Shown here: piece by piece, positions 1 through 10,261 of the stretch
Layout: each line of letters opens with the position of its first letter
How positions within the stretch are numbered: the stretch's first letter is position 1
NCBI RefSeq assembly: GCF_026008495.1
Contig: NZ_BQUN01000089.1
Coordinates: forward strand, 1-64,000
DNA length: 64,000 bases
DNA from: Streptomyces sp. A012304
Lineage (GTDB): Bacteria; Actinomycetota; Actinomycetes; Streptomycetales; Streptomycetaceae
Direction of reading: 5' to 3'
Position numbers and translations under genes: made by a program
Notes under the pieces: model-generated
What the model was told of the DNA's origin: nothing
Seen by the model: only the letters and a program-made list of their open reading frames with translations
The model's database searches: none

Positions 1-378
1 GGCATTCGCGGTGAACCGGATCGACTGCCGGTGGTCCTTGCGGGACTTCAAGCGCGGTGCGCCCGGTTTCGGACCTTTGCGGGTGCCGGTGCGGGAGGCG
101 AAGAAGTTGCGGTAGGCCCTCTCGGCGTCCCGCAGGGACTGCTGGAGGACCACCGCGGACACCTCGCCCAGCCAGGCACGCCCGGCTGTCTGCTTCGCCT
201 CGGTGATCAGCTTCCGGGACAGCTGTCCGGCCGTCGGGAACGGCCGCCCGGCCGTCCGGGCGTCCTCGCGGGCGCGGACCGCGTCGTTGAACACGACGCG
301 GGCGCACCCGAACGCCCTGGCCAGCGAGGCCTGCTGAGCGGCGTCCGGGTACAGGCGGAAGCCGTACCTGAGCTGCAT
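1..378 (-). CDS. tnpB: TnpB (IS605 OrfB) N-terminal part, cut by window edge
   Basis: Reading leftward from ATG at 378 gives MQLRYGFRLYPDAAQQASLA and then a region rich in Arg and Lys, typical of the N-terminal helix-turn-helix and first RuvC-type part of IS605 OrfB/TnpB. In this family TnpB is an RNA-guided nuclease that helps keep the element in the genome. About 126 codons are visible and the frame is open to base 1, so truncation cannot be judged. The gene is divergent from tnpA at 404, which is the IS605/IS608 arrangement. The DED catalytic residues and the omega-RNA region would lie outside the window. Confidence 0.85.
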   Translation of the reverse strand, partial: MQLRYGFRLYPDAAQQASLARAFGCARVVFNDAVRAREDARTAGRPFPTAGQLSRKLITEAKQTAGRAWLGEVSAVVLQQSLRDAERAYRNFFASRTGTRKGPKPGAPRLKSRKDHRQSIRFTANA

Positions 379-403
379 GACCGTCACCCTACATACTTGG
401 GTT

Positions 404-820
404 ATGGGTGAGATGCAGGAGATCAGAACTGGTCGTCACTGTGCTTTCGTGATGCACGTGCACTTGGTCTTCGTGACAAAGTTCCGGCACAAGGTGTTCA
501 TGGATGTCCACTTGAGGCGGATGGAGGACATCATGCGGTCGGTGTGTACCGACTTCGAGTGCGACCTGGTGGAGTTCAACGGCGAGGACAACCACGTCCA
601 CCTGCTGGTGAACTTCCCGCCCAAGGTCGCCGTGACCAAACTGGTCAACTCCCTCAAGGGTGTCTCCTCCCGCCGCCTCCGCCAGGAGTTCCCCGACCTG
701 GTGCGCCGTTACTGGCGAACCAACAAGCTCTGGTCCGGGTCCTACTTCGCCGGAACCGTCGGCGGCGCCCCGTTCTCCGTGGTCAGCCAGTACATCGAAC
801 AGCAGAACCGGCCGGTGTGA
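404..820 (+). CDS. tnpA: IS200/IS605 family transposase TnpA (Y1 HUH)
   Basis: This is a single-strand DNA transposase of about 138 residues, the usual family length. The HUH metal-binding motif is seen as HVHLL, and the catalytic tyrosine lies near the C-terminus in SQYIEQQ. The N-terminal block MHVHLVFVTKFRHKVF is strongly conserved in IS200-type TnpA. I chose ATG at 404; ATG at 413 is equally possible, and the frame is open upstream to 377 only because it runs into the divergent tnpB start. It carries out the peel-and-paste movement of the element using end hairpins. The gene looks intact. Confidence 0.9.
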   Translation: MGEMQEIRTGRHCAFVMHVHLVFVTKFRHKVFMDVHLRRMEDIMRSVCTDFECDLVEFNGEDNHVHLLVNFPPKVAVTKLVNSLKGVSSRRLRQEFPDLVRRYWRTNKLWSGSYFAGTVGGAPFSVVSQYIEQQNRPV

Positions 821-826
821 GCAACA

Positions 827-841
827 CCCGGCTCCGCCGGG
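827..841. repeat. Hairpin just after tnpA, candidate IS end structure
   Basis: CCCGGC-TCC-GCCGGG is a perfect 6-bp stem with a 3-nt loop, 6 bp after the tnpA stop. IS200/IS605 ends carry small subterminal hairpins that TnpA recognises, and this is the right place for one. It could instead be a simple terminator. In the remaining 842-1049 I see no gene or clear signal apart from the ribosome site of the next gene. Confidence 0.4.
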
Positions 842-1049
842 ACCAGCCCTCGCAACGCCCCGCGCCGCAGACGACAAACCGCGGTGTCCGGCGCCGCCGG
901 ACCTGAGTCTGCGACGCTCCGCATCGCCACTGTCAGATTCGCCTCACCACCAGCCTGAAGGCCGATGCACTGCGAATGAATTCCGGTAGCGCGGGAGCGG
1001 GAAAGACTTGCCTGGTCGCCTCGTACGTCACAGCCGCCAGGGAGTCCCC

Positions 1050-1976
1050 ATGCCGTTGCCCGCCCCGCTGACCGGTGTCGTCCCGCCGCTCTGCACGCCC
1101 CTGACACCGGAGCGGGAGGTGGACGTGCCCTCGCTGCTCAGGCTGGTCGACCACCTCGTGGCGGCCGGGGTGCGCGGCCTGTTCGTGCTCGGTACGACCT
1201 CGGAGGCGGCGTATCTGACGGACCGGCAGCGCCGGCTGGTGGTGGAGACGACCGTGACGCACGTCGGCGGTCAGCTGCCGGTGCTGGCCGGGGCGATCGA
1301 CATGACGACGCCCCGGGTGCTGGACCAGGTCGCGTCCGTCACACGGGCGGGCGCGGACGCGGTCGTGGTGGTCTCCCCCTTCTACACCGCCACCCATCCG
1401 GCGGAGATCGCCCGCCACTACCGTCTGGTCGCCGCCGCGAGTCCGGTCCCCGTGCTGGCCTACGACCTGCCGTCCGCCGTCCGCGGCAAGCTCCCCGCCG
1501 ATGTGGTCGTGGAGCTGGCGGCGGACGGGGTGCTGGCCGGGCTGAAGGACTCCAGCGGTGACCTGGCCGGCTTCCGCGAGGTCGTCGCCGGGACCAGGGC
1601 GCGCCCCGGCTTCAGCGTGCTGACCGGCTCCGAGCTGCTCGTCGACGCGGCGCTCGCGCTGGGCGCGCACGGGGCGGTGCCCGGCCTCGCCAATGTCGAC
1701 CCGCACGGCTATGTCCGCCTGGACCGTCTGTGCCGTACGGGCGATCCGGCGGCGGCGCGGGCCGAACAGGAGCGGCTGTGCGCCCTGTACGGCATGGTGC
1801 GGGCCGGCGACCCGGCCCGGATGGGCGCGAGTTCGTCGGCGGTCGGCGCGTTCAAGGCGGCCCTGCACCTGCTGGGCGTGATCACCTGCCCGGCGACGGC
1901 GGAGCCCCAGGTGCCGCTGTCACCGCAGGAGGTGGAGGGGGTGGAGGGCCACCTGATCGAGGCCGGACTGCTGTGA
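1050..1976 (+). CDS. DapA/NanA-superfamily lyase or dehydratase
   Basis: This 308-residue (beta/alpha)8 class I aldolase-type protein carries the signatures of the dihydrodipicolinate synthase superfamily. LGTTSEAAYLT sits near residue 50, in place of the GTTGE of true DapA. A YD.P motif carries the tyrosine, and the Schiff-base lysine is in GLKDSSGD. It makes or breaks C-C bonds next to a pyruvyl group, but the substrate cannot be read from the sequence. True DapA is unlikely given the altered GTTGE and the lack of lysine-pathway neighbours. A sugar-acid dehydratase or aldolase is possible. Start at ATG 1050 is supported by AGGGAG at 1039-1044. The gene stands alone and converges on the response regulator. 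Confidence 0.75.
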   Translation: MPLPAPLTGVVPPLCTPLTPEREVDVPSLLRLVDHLVAAGVRGLFVLGTTSEAAYLTDRQRRLVVETTVTHVGGQLPVLAGAIDMTTPRVLDQVASVTRAGADAVVVVSPFYTATHPAEIARHYRLVAAASPVPVLAYDLPSAVRGKLPADVVVELAADGVLAGLKDSSGDLAGFREVVAGTRARPGFSVLTGSELLVDAALALGAHGAVPGLANVDPHGYVRLDRLCRTGDPAAARAEQERLCALYGMVRAGDPARMGASSSAVGAFKAALHLLGVITCPATAEPQVPLSPQEVEGVEGHLIEAGLL

Positions 1977-1985
1977 GGCCGGGGG

Positions 1986-2030
1986 TCCTGATCCGGAATG
2001 GCATCCCCGGGGTGCCTTTCCGGATCAGGA
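1986..2030. terminator. Bidirectional terminator hairpin
   Basis: TCCTGATCCGGAA (1986-1998) pairs perfectly with TTCCGGATCAGGA (2018-2030). The loop itself can pair GGCA with TGCC. It lies between two convergent genes with only 9 bp and about 20 bp to their stops, so it probably ends both transcripts. Confidence 0.75.
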
Positions 2031-2050
2031 GCCGGTCGCACGAGACACCT

Positions 2051-2725
2051 CTAGGGCACCGCCCCCGGGGTCACCAGCCTCGACTCGTACGCGACGATCA
2101 CGAGCTGTGCCCGGTCGCGGGCGCCGAGTTTGCCCATGATGCGGCTGACGTGGGTCTTCGCGGTGAGCGGGCTGAGGCCGAGGGTCTCGGCGATCTCGGT
2201 GTTGGTCAGGCCGCGGGCGACGAGGGCGAGCACCTCGCGCTCCCGCTCGGACAGGCACTCCGGTCCGCCGGTCGGTGAGGGGGTCGCGGCCGGGCTGCGC
2301 AGGAAGCGGGCGATCAGCCGGGCGGTCGGCCCCGGCGACAGCAGCGCCTCCCCGGCGGCGACGGTGCGGATGGCGTCGAGCAGGTCGGCGGGCCGGGTGT
2401 CCTTCACCAGGAACCCGGAGGCGCCCGCGCGCAGCGCCTCGACGATGTGCTCGTCGGTGTCGTAGGTGGTGAGGACCAGCACCTTCACCCCGGCGAGGTC
2501 CTCGTCGGCGGCGATCAGCCGGGTGGCCTCGATGCCGTCGAGGTCCGGCATGCGGACGTCCATGACGACCAGGTCGGCACGGCGGGCGCGGGCCAGCTCC
2601 ACCGCCTCCCGCCCGATGCCGGCCTCCCCGACGACCTCCATGTCCGGCGCGGACTCCACCAGCAGCGCGAACGCGGCGCGCACCAGTGTCTGGTCGTCGG
2701 CCAGCAGGACCCGGATCGCACTCAT
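2051..2725 (-). CDS. NarL/LuxR-type response regulator
   Basis: This 224-residue protein has an N-terminal receiver domain with acidic pair DD at 10-11, phospho-acceptor Asp56 in VVMDVRMP, and the conserved Thr and Lys later in the domain. The C-terminal LuxR-type helix-turn-helix contains LSEREREVLALVARGLTNTEIA, split across the first two helices. It is the output partner of the histidine kinase encoded just upstream. The kinase stop and this ATG overlap as ATGA, so the pair is translationally coupled. The next upstream gene on the same strand is an MmpL-like exporter, a plausible target, though no operator can be read from the sequence. Confidence 0.92.
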   Translation of the reverse strand: MSAIRVLLADDQTLVRAAFALLVESAPDMEVVGEAGIGREAVELARARRADLVVMDVRMPDLDGIEATRLIAADEDLAGVKVLVLTTYDTDEHIVEALRAGASGFLVKDTRPADLLDAIRTVAAGEALLSPGPTARLIARFLRSPAATPSPTGGPECLSEREREVLALVARGLTNTEIAETLGLSPLTAKTHVSRIMGKLGARDRAQLVIVAYESRLVTPGAVP

Positions 2726-3867
2726 CGCCTCTCCCCCGTCGGCAGTACGGCACTCACCTGGAAACCGTTCCCCTCCCGCGGCCCCGCCTCCAGCGTGCCG
2801 CCCACGCTGCGGGCCCGCTCCCGCATCCCGACCAGCCCGAAGCCGGGCGGTCCGGTGCCGGCCCCGGCCCCGTCGTCGGTGACGGTCACCCGCAGGGCGC
2901 CGTCGTCGTCGTACACGCCCACCCGGACGCTCAGGTCGTCCCGGCCGCCGTGGCGGACGGCGTTGGTGAGGGCCTCCTGGACGATGCGGTAGGCGGCGGC
3001 GCCGACCGCGGGCGGGACCTCGGTGTGCCGCAGCGACAGTTCGACGCGCGCGCCCGCCGCGCGGGCGGTCTCGGCGAGGTCGGGCAGTCCGTGCAGCCCG
3101 GGCAGTGGGCCGCGGGCCTCGGGCGGACCGTGGTCGCGCAGCACCTCCAGCGTCGTACGGAGTTCGCCGCGGGCGGTGCGGCAGGTCTCCGCGATGTCGT
3201 CGAGGGCCTTGGCGACGGCCGCGCGGTCCAGGCGGTCGGGGTCGGCGTTCAGCACGTGCGCCGCGACGGAGGTCTGCACGCCGATCAGGGTGATGCTGTG
3301 GGCGAGCAGGTCGTGCAGGTCACGGGCGATGCGCAGCCGCTCCTCGGCGACCCGCCGGCGGGCCTCCTCCTCGCGGGTGCGTTCGGCGCGGTCGGCGCGT
3401 TCCAGGGCGGCGGTGACGTTCTCCCGGTGGACGCGCAGATAGCTGCCGAAGACGAGCACGGCGACGATCCACCCGGTGATGCGCAGGAACTCCACGATGC
3501 CGTCGAGGTTGGTGAGCGCGTTGAGGGTGAGCGTCGCACAGATCAGGACGAGGCCGGTGACCAGGGTGCGGCGGGCGGTGCCGGTCACGGCGACGGTGTA
3601 CAGCACGAGCAGGGTCGGCGCGATGGGCGCGGTGTGGTTGTAGTCGAGGGCGTGGTAGGGCGAGAGCAGGGCGACCATCAGGCAGAGCGCGAGCATCGGA
3701 CGCCGTCCGCGCCACACCAGCGGCACATGTCCGGCGAGCAGCAACGCCCAGCCGAGCGCGTCGGGTTCCCGCCCGTCGACGACGAGCAGGGCGATCGCCG
3801 AGTCCACGACGGCCAGTCCGGCCGCGAGCCAGGCGTCCGCCCGCGGGTGAGTGACCCAACGCCGCAC
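2722..3867 (-). CDS. Membrane sensor histidine kinase (HisKA_3 type)
   Basis: This protein has 381 residues when started at GTG 3867, which is preceded by GGGGGA at good spacing. The frame is open further upstream, but that extension is Arg/Gly-rich and unlike a kinase. Several hydrophobic segments fill about residues 10-145. A dimerisation helix with phospho-acceptor His185 in ARDLHDLLAH follows, and then a C-terminal HATPase domain with glycine-rich G1/G2 boxes (DDGAGAGTGPPGFGL). This is the usual Streptomyces NarX/DesK-like layout, working with the overlapping response regulator. No extracytoplasmic ligand domain is obvious, so the signal is unknown. The mmpL-like gene ends 71 bp upstream on the same strand. 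Confidence 0.9.
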   Translation of the reverse strand: MRRWVTHPRADAWLAAGLAVVDSAIALLVVDGREPDALGWALLLAGHVPLVWRGRRPMLALCLMVALLSPYHALDYNHTAPIAPTLLVLYTVAVTGTARRTLVTGLVLICATLTLNALTNLDGIVEFLRITGWIVAVLVFGSYLRVHRENVTAALERADRAERTREEEARRRVAEERLRIARDLHDLLAHSITLIGVQTSVAAHVLNADPDRLDRAAVAKALDDIAETCRTARGELRTTLEVLRDHGPPEARGPLPGLHGLPDLAETARAAGARVELSLRHTEVPPAVGAAAYRIVQEALTNAVRHGGRDDLSVRVGVYDDDGALRVTVTDDGAGAGTGPPGFGLVGMRERARSVGGTLEAGPREGNGFQVSAVLPTGERR

Positions 3868-3937
3868 CGTTCCCCCTCTCCCCCGTGACCATCCTGCACG
3901 AGCGGGCGCCCTTCCGGTGCGGAAGGGCGCCCTCCGG

Positions 3938-6013
3938 TCAGCTGCCGACCGGTTCACGTTCGCGCGCGCGGTCCTGCCCGGCCTCCGGCGCCCGCGACAG
4001 CCGCCCGGGCCACCACACCTTCCGGCCCAGCGCCACGCTCGCGCTGGTCACCAGGTAGGTGCGGACGAGGAAGGTGTCCAGGAGCACCCCGACGGCGATG
4101 ACGAAGCCCAGCTCGACGAGTTGCACGAGCCCCATGTTCATCAGCACCGCGAAGGTCGCGGCGAGCACCAGCCCGGCGGAGGCGATGACCCCGCCGGTGG
4201 TGCGCAGCGCGGTGAGGGCGGCGGCGGCCGGTTCGGCACCGCGCAGCGACTCCTCGCGCATGCGGTGCATCAGGAAGATGCCGTAGTCCACGCCGAGCGC
4301 GACCAGGAACACGAAGGACAGCAGACCCAGCCCCGGATCGGTGCCCTCGAAGCCGAGGACCGGCCCGAACACCAGCCCGCCCAGGCCCAGCGCGGCGCCC
4401 CACACCGCGACCACGGCGGCCACCAGCAGCAGCGGCGCGACCAGCGACCGCAGCAGCAGGACGAGGATCAGCAGGACGGAGCCGAGCACGAGCGGGACGA
4501 CGATCGCCCGGTCCCGGGCGTTGGTGTCCTCCAGGTCGATCTGCTGGGCGCTGGCCCCGCCGACGTAGGAGCCGTCGAGTGTCTCCCGCAGCCGCTCGAT
4601 GGTCGCGGTCTCGGCCGCCGACTGCGGCGGCGCGGACGCGGTCACGCTGATCTCCGTCCACCCGTGGCCGGTACGGCCCTCGCGCGCGTCGGCGACGCCG
4701 TCGGTGTCCCGGATCGCCGCGAGGGTGGCGTCGGCGCGGCCGGCCGGGGTCAGCACGTCGATGGGCTGCGCGGAACCCTCCGGGTAGGCCTCGGCGAGGG
4801 TCTCCAGCGCCGCGACCGACTCGGGCCGGTCGACGAAGGAGTCCTGCTGCTTGACGGTGCCGGGCAGGTTCAGCGTGCCCAGCGCGAGCGCGCCGAGCAG
4901 TACCGCGCCGGCCGCGAGGACCGTCCTCGGGCGGCGGCCGGCGGAGGTGCCCATCGCGGCGAACAGCGACCGGCGCGTGACGGGTGTGCTGCCGTGGGCG
5001 GGCACCAGCGGCCAGAACACCCGGCGGCCCAGCAGCACCAGGAGCGCGGGCAGCAGGGTCAGCATCGCGACCAGCGCGCACAGCACACCGACGGTGCCGA
5101 GCGGTCCCATCCCCCGGTTGGAGTTGAGGTCGGCGGCGAGCAGGCACAGCAGTCCGGCGGCGACGGTCCCCGAGGAGGCGAGCACGGCGGGCCCGCAGCC
5201 GCGCAGCGCGGCCCGCATGGCGTCGTAGGGCCGCTCGATCCGCCGCAGTTCCTCGCGGTAGCGGGAGACGAGCAGCAGTGCGTAGTCGGTGCCCGCGCCG
5301 AAGACGAGGATCGTCATGATGCCCGAGCTCTGTCCGGACACGGTGGTGCCGAAGGCCTGGTTGAGGCCGTAGGCCACGCCCATGGACAGGTAGTCGGCGA
5401 TGCCGGCGACGACGAGCGGCACCAGCCACAGCACGGGGCTGCGGTAGATGAGGATCAGCAGGACGGCGACCACGGCGACGGTGGTGTACAGCAGCGGCCC
5501 GCCGAGCGCGTCGTAGATCTTGCTGGCGTCGGTGGCGTACGCGCCCGTGCCGCCCACCTCGACGGTCAGCCCGCCCTCGCTGTGGGCGACGTCGCGCACG
5601 GCGTCGACGAACGCGTCGCGTTTCTTCTCGTCGGTGCCGGGCTCGTTGGTCGCGATCGGGTACATCAGGGTGGTGCCGTCCTCGGACGGGACGCCCTGCG
5701 GCGGTGCGGTCAGCGCGTGCTCCCCCGCGACTCGCGTGACCTGCTCCCGCGCGATCTCCCGGTCGGCGGCGGTCAGTCCGCCGTCGCGGTGGTAGACCAG
5801 CACCAGCTCGGTGCTCTCGCCGCCCGGCAGCTTCTCCTGGATCTTCGCCACCTGCGTGGAGTCGGCGTTCGCCGGCAGGTAGTCGGTGACCCGGTCACGC
5901 TGTACGTCGGCGAGCTTCGCGGCGAACGGCGAGGCCAGCGCCAGCACTCCCACCCACAGCGCGAGCACCACCCAGGGAACAGCGCGCTTGCCCTTCGTTT
6001 TCCCGGCCCCCAT
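3938..6013 (-). CDS. MmpL/RND-type membrane exporter
   Basis: This 691-residue protein shows the two-fold MMPL layout: a single N-terminal membrane helix (residues about 10-30), an extracytoplasmic loop, then a block of five membrane helices, repeated in the second half. The conserved GAGTDYALLLVSRYREEL lies in the first half and GVDYGIFLMHRMREE in the second; both carry the Asp-Tyr pair used for proton relay. It likely exports a lipid or hydrophobic small molecule with proton antiport. The start ATG 6013 has GGGAGG eight bases upstream. It is followed by the two-component genes on the same strand, so it may be co-transcribed with or controlled by them. Confidence 0.88.
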   Translation of the reverse strand: MGAGKTKGKRAVPWVVLALWVGVLALASPFAAKLADVQRDRVTDYLPANADSTQVAKIQEKLPGGESTELVLVYHRDGGLTAADREIAREQVTRVAGEHALTAPPQGVPSEDGTTLMYPIATNEPGTDEKKRDAFVDAVRDVAHSEGGLTVEVGGTGAYATDASKIYDALGGPLLYTTVAVVAVLLILIYRSPVLWLVPLVVAGIADYLSMGVAYGLNQAFGTTVSGQSSGIMTILVFGAGTDYALLLVSRYREELRRIERPYDAMRAALRGCGPAVLASSGTVAAGLLCLLAADLNSNRGMGPLGTVGVLCALVAMLTLLPALLVLLGRRVFWPLVPAHGSTPVTRRSLFAAMGTSAGRRPRTVLAAGAVLLGALALGTLNLPGTVKQQDSFVDRPESVAALETLAEAYPEGSAQPIDVLTPAGRADATLAAIRDTDGVADAREGRTGHGWTEISVTASAPPQSAAETATIERLRETLDGSYVGGASAQQIDLEDTNARDRAIVVPLVLGSVLLILVLLLRSLVAPLLLVAAVVAVWGAALGLGGLVFGPVLGFEGTDPGLGLLSFVFLVALGVDYGIFLMHRMREESLRGAEPAAAALTALRTTGGVIASAGLVLAATFAVLMNMGLVQLVELGFVIAVGVLLDTFLVRTYLVTSASVALGRKVWWPGRLSRAPEAGQDRAREREPVGS

Positions 6014-6131
6014 GGAACGGGCCTCCCTTCGGCACGGTCGTCCGGTTACGGGTTCCAGACTTCCGGCGCGGGACGGTCCGATCGTCGGACGTGCGGGCGA
6101 GTTCCGCGGTACTGCCCGGGGAGACGGGCCG

Positions 6132-6161
6132 GGCCCGTTACTCCCCGGGGAGTAACGGGCC
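6132..6161. repeat. 30-bp perfect palindrome between mmpL-like and TerB-like genes
   Basis: GGCCCGTTACTCCCC followed at once by its exact reverse complement, with no loop bases. It lies 86 bp after the stop of the TerB-like gene and 119 bp before the mmpL-like start, on the minus strand. Either a terminator for the upstream gene or a dyad operator for the exporter would fit. The lack of a loop and the AT steps (GTTAC/GTAAC) favour an operator slightly. Confidence 0.6.
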
Positions 6162-6247
6162 GACGGTCATGGGTGGGGAAGGGCCCTTGTGGGTGGGCGT
6201 CCCGGACGTCCGTGCCGTCGGCCGGTGCGACCGGGAGGCCGGCGGCG

Positions 6248-6946
6248 CTACGACGGTGTCCGGGCCGCCGTCAGCAGGCGGTCGACCTCGTCCGCGGGGA
6301 GGGTGAGCGCCGCGCCCACGGTGGCGAGGACCTCCCGTTCGGCGGGTGTGTAGGGGCCGTCGGCCAGGGCGATGCGGGCGCCTTGGAGGAGGATCGACTC
6401 GCGGCCCACGGGGGCGAGGTGCGGGGCGAGCGGGTCGAGGGCCTCGTGCAGCTCTATGGCCAGGCCGGCGCCGCCGCAGGGTTCGCCGTAGACGCGGCCG
6501 GTGTCGGCGGCGAGGGCGTCGACGAGCACGGCGAGCTGCTCGCGGGTGCAGTCGGTGAGGCCGGCCGCGCGCACCGCCTCGGCGGCCGTGTCCAGGGACG
6601 CACGGGCGCAGCTGCCGCCCGCGGAGAGGACCGCGAGGGCGACGGTGTGGACGGCGTCGCGGAGCATCGCGGAGAAGCGGGTGGTGGTGGGGTGGTCCAG
6701 CACGTCGGTGCCGAAGTGGCGGCGGCAGGCCGCGCACTCGACGACCGGCGCGCCGGCGCCGCGCGGCAGCACGGGCAGGCCCAGCAGGCAGAAGCGGCGC
6801 CGGCCGGTCAGCCGCTGGTAGTTGCGGTCGCCGCCGCAGCCGGGGCAGAAGAACTCGCCGTCCCCGACGGGTGTCCACGCGGTACGGGTGCCCAGGATGC
6901 GGGCAAGCCCGTCGGCACGGCCGTCTCGTCCCCGTCCTGGCAGCAC
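6248..6946 (-). CDS. TerB-like protein with N-terminal zinc ribbon
   Basis: This protein has 232 residues from GTG 6946, chosen because GGAGG stands 6 bases upstream; the open frame extends further but without a ribosome site. The N-terminal third has two CxxC-type knuckles (FCPGCGG and VECAACRRHFG), consistent with a zinc ribbon. The rest is helical with acidic stretches and ends in a TerB-like domain (PYTPAEREVLATVGAALTL), a fold linked with tellurite resistance but of unclear biochemical role. It is transcribed in the same direction as the exporter downstream, separated by the palindrome at 6132. A specific function cannot be assigned. Confidence 0.65.
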   Translation of the reverse strand: MLPGRGRDGRADGLARILGTRTAWTPVGDGEFFCPGCGGDRNYQRLTGRRRFCLLGLPVLPRGAGAPVVECAACRRHFGTDVLDHPTTTRFSAMLRDAVHTVALAVLSAGGSCARASLDTAAEAVRAAGLTDCTREQLAVLVDALAADTGRVYGEPCGGAGLAIELHEALDPLAPHLAPVGRESILLQGARIALADGPYTPAEREVLATVGAALTLPADEVDRLLTAARTPS

Positions 6947-7129
6947 GTCGCACCTCCGTAACCCCGCGGCAGCATCGCCACGTCTGCGTGATGTTAGCCA
7001 CACGGATGAGGCGGAGTCAGCACCCTGGACGAGACCTTTCCGTGACCTCCACGGTCGGATGGCCGATAACCGACGGGGCCCCGACCGCCGTATCCAGCGG
7101 TCGGGGCCCGAAACTCCCGGTCAGGATGG

Positions 7130-8979
<1,850 letters not shown>

Positions 8980-8989
8980 AGTGCTCCGC

Positions 8990-8995
8990 ACTCTA
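8990..8995 (-). promoter_or_regulatory. Probable -10 box of the leuL-leuA promoter
   Basis: TAGAGT on the minus strand matches the actinobacterial TANNNT -10 element. Transcription would begin about 7 bases on, two or three bases before the leader ATG. No convincing -35 is visible at 16-19 bp. Confidence 0.5.
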
Positions 8996-9170
8996 GCCGA
9001 GCCGTTTCGGGCGGGCGGGCCTGTCCCAGTATGCGGGACCCGAGGGACGAAACGGGCAAAACGTGTGGCATACCACTCGTGGGCGCAGCCCAGGGCCCTA
9101 TGTCACCGTTTTTCACCAATCATGGTTGCCGCTGGTGACAAGGGGGTCACGCAGTGCGAGTGTTCCGTGC

Positions 9171-10241
9171 ATGACGACTCACGGGGGCTTCGAGCCCGTC
9201 TTCTGCACCGTCGTACCGCCCCACGTCCTGGACCGTCTGGCGCGCCACGACGACCCGGCACTCTCCGGCCCCGCCCGCCGCACCCTGGTGCGCGACAGCG
9301 AGCTGCGCTCCCGGCGCCGGGTGACCACCGAGTTCCGCATGGCGGCCGCCCCGACGGCGAAGGCACCGTCGGACCGGCCGCTGCGCACGGTCTACGACGC
9401 CGAGCACGGCACCGAGCTGCCCGGCACCAAGGTCCGAGGCGAGGGCGAGGAACCCGGCCGGGACGCCACCGTCAACCGCGCCTACGCGGGCCTCGGCTCC
9501 ACCTTCGAGCTCTTCCTCAAGGCCTACGGCCGCCACTCCATCGACGGCGACGGCCTGCCCCTGGACGCCACGGTCCACTACGACCGGGACTACAACAACG
9601 CCTTCTGGAACGGCGAGCAGATGGTGTTCGGCGACGGCGACGGCGAGATCTTCGTCGACTTCACCAACTCCGTCGACGTGATCGGCCACGAGCTGGCCCA
9701 CGGCGTCACCCAGTACACGGCGAACCTCACCTACTACGGCCAGCCGGGCGCCCTCAACGAGTCGATGTCCGACGTCTTCGGCGCGCTCATCAAGCAGTAC
9801 ACGCTCGGCCAGACCGCCGCCGAGGCCGACTGGCTCATCGGCGCCGAGCTGCTCGCCCCGGGCGTCACCGGCCGGGCCCTGCGCTCCATGAAGGCCCCGG
9901 GCACCGCGTACGACGACGACGTCCTCGGCAAGGACCCGCAGCCCGCGACCATGGACGACTACGTCCGCACCGGCCGCGACAACGGCGGTGTCCACATCAA
10001 CTCCGGCATCCCGAACCACGCCTTCTACCTGGCCGCCACCGCCATCGGCGGCTTCGCCTGGGAGAAGGCCGGCCAGATCTGGTACGACGTCCTGACCGGC
10101 GGCGAGCTGTCGGAGCGGGCCCTGTTCACCGACTTCGCGGGGCTGACGGTGAAGGCGGCACGCGAGCGCTTCGGTGACGGCGGCGAGGAGTTCCAGGCGG
10201 TGGAGAAGGCGTGGGAGCGGGTCGGGGTGCGGATCCTGTGA
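9171..10241 (+). CDS. Protealysin-like M4 metallopeptidase without signal peptide
   Basis: This 356-residue zinc peptidase of the thermolysin family has zinc ligands in HELAH (173-177) and Glu197 in NESMSD, and the catalytic-site His in NGGVHINSG. The first 50 residues hold a short propeptide of the protealysin type (VPPHVLDRLARHDDPAL), not the long FTP/PepSY propeptide of secreted thermolysins. No signal peptide is visible. It therefore probably acts in the cytoplasm or leaves by a non-classical route. ATG 9171 gives the full propeptide; the frame extends to 9063 without family likeness. The next gene, 20 bp downstream, encodes an emfourin-type inhibitor, which matches the known protealysin-inhibitor pairing. 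Confidence 0.9.
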   Translation: MTTHGGFEPVFCTVVPPHVLDRLARHDDPALSGPARRTLVRDSELRSRRRVTTEFRMAAAPTAKAPSDRPLRTVYDAEHGTELPGTKVRGEGEEPGRDATVNRAYAGLGSTFELFLKAYGRHSIDGDGLPLDATVHYDRDYNNAFWNGEQMVFGDGDGEIFVDFTNSVDVIGHELAHGVTQYTANLTYYGQPGALNESMSDVFGALIKQYTLGQTAAEADWLIGAELLAPGVTGRALRSMKAPGTAYDDDVLGKDPQPATMDDYVRTGRDNGGVHINSGIPNHAFYLAATAIGGFAWEKAGQIWYDVLTGGELSERALFTDFAGLTVKAARERFGDGGEEFQAVEKAWERVGVRIL

Positions 10242-10261
10242 CGGCGTACTAGACAGGGAGC

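Noticed and set aside
1050-1976. True dapA
   Set aside because: The GTTGE motif is altered to GTTSE-AAY, the Tyr motif differs, and no lysine-pathway genes are nearby.
3851-6961. Open frame of over 1000 codons on the plus strand
   Set aside because: It is antisense to the MmpL-type exporter and TerB-like genes, has low-complexity Gly/Arg/Gln/Glu composition and no domain likeness. Such frames are common opposite GC-rich genes.
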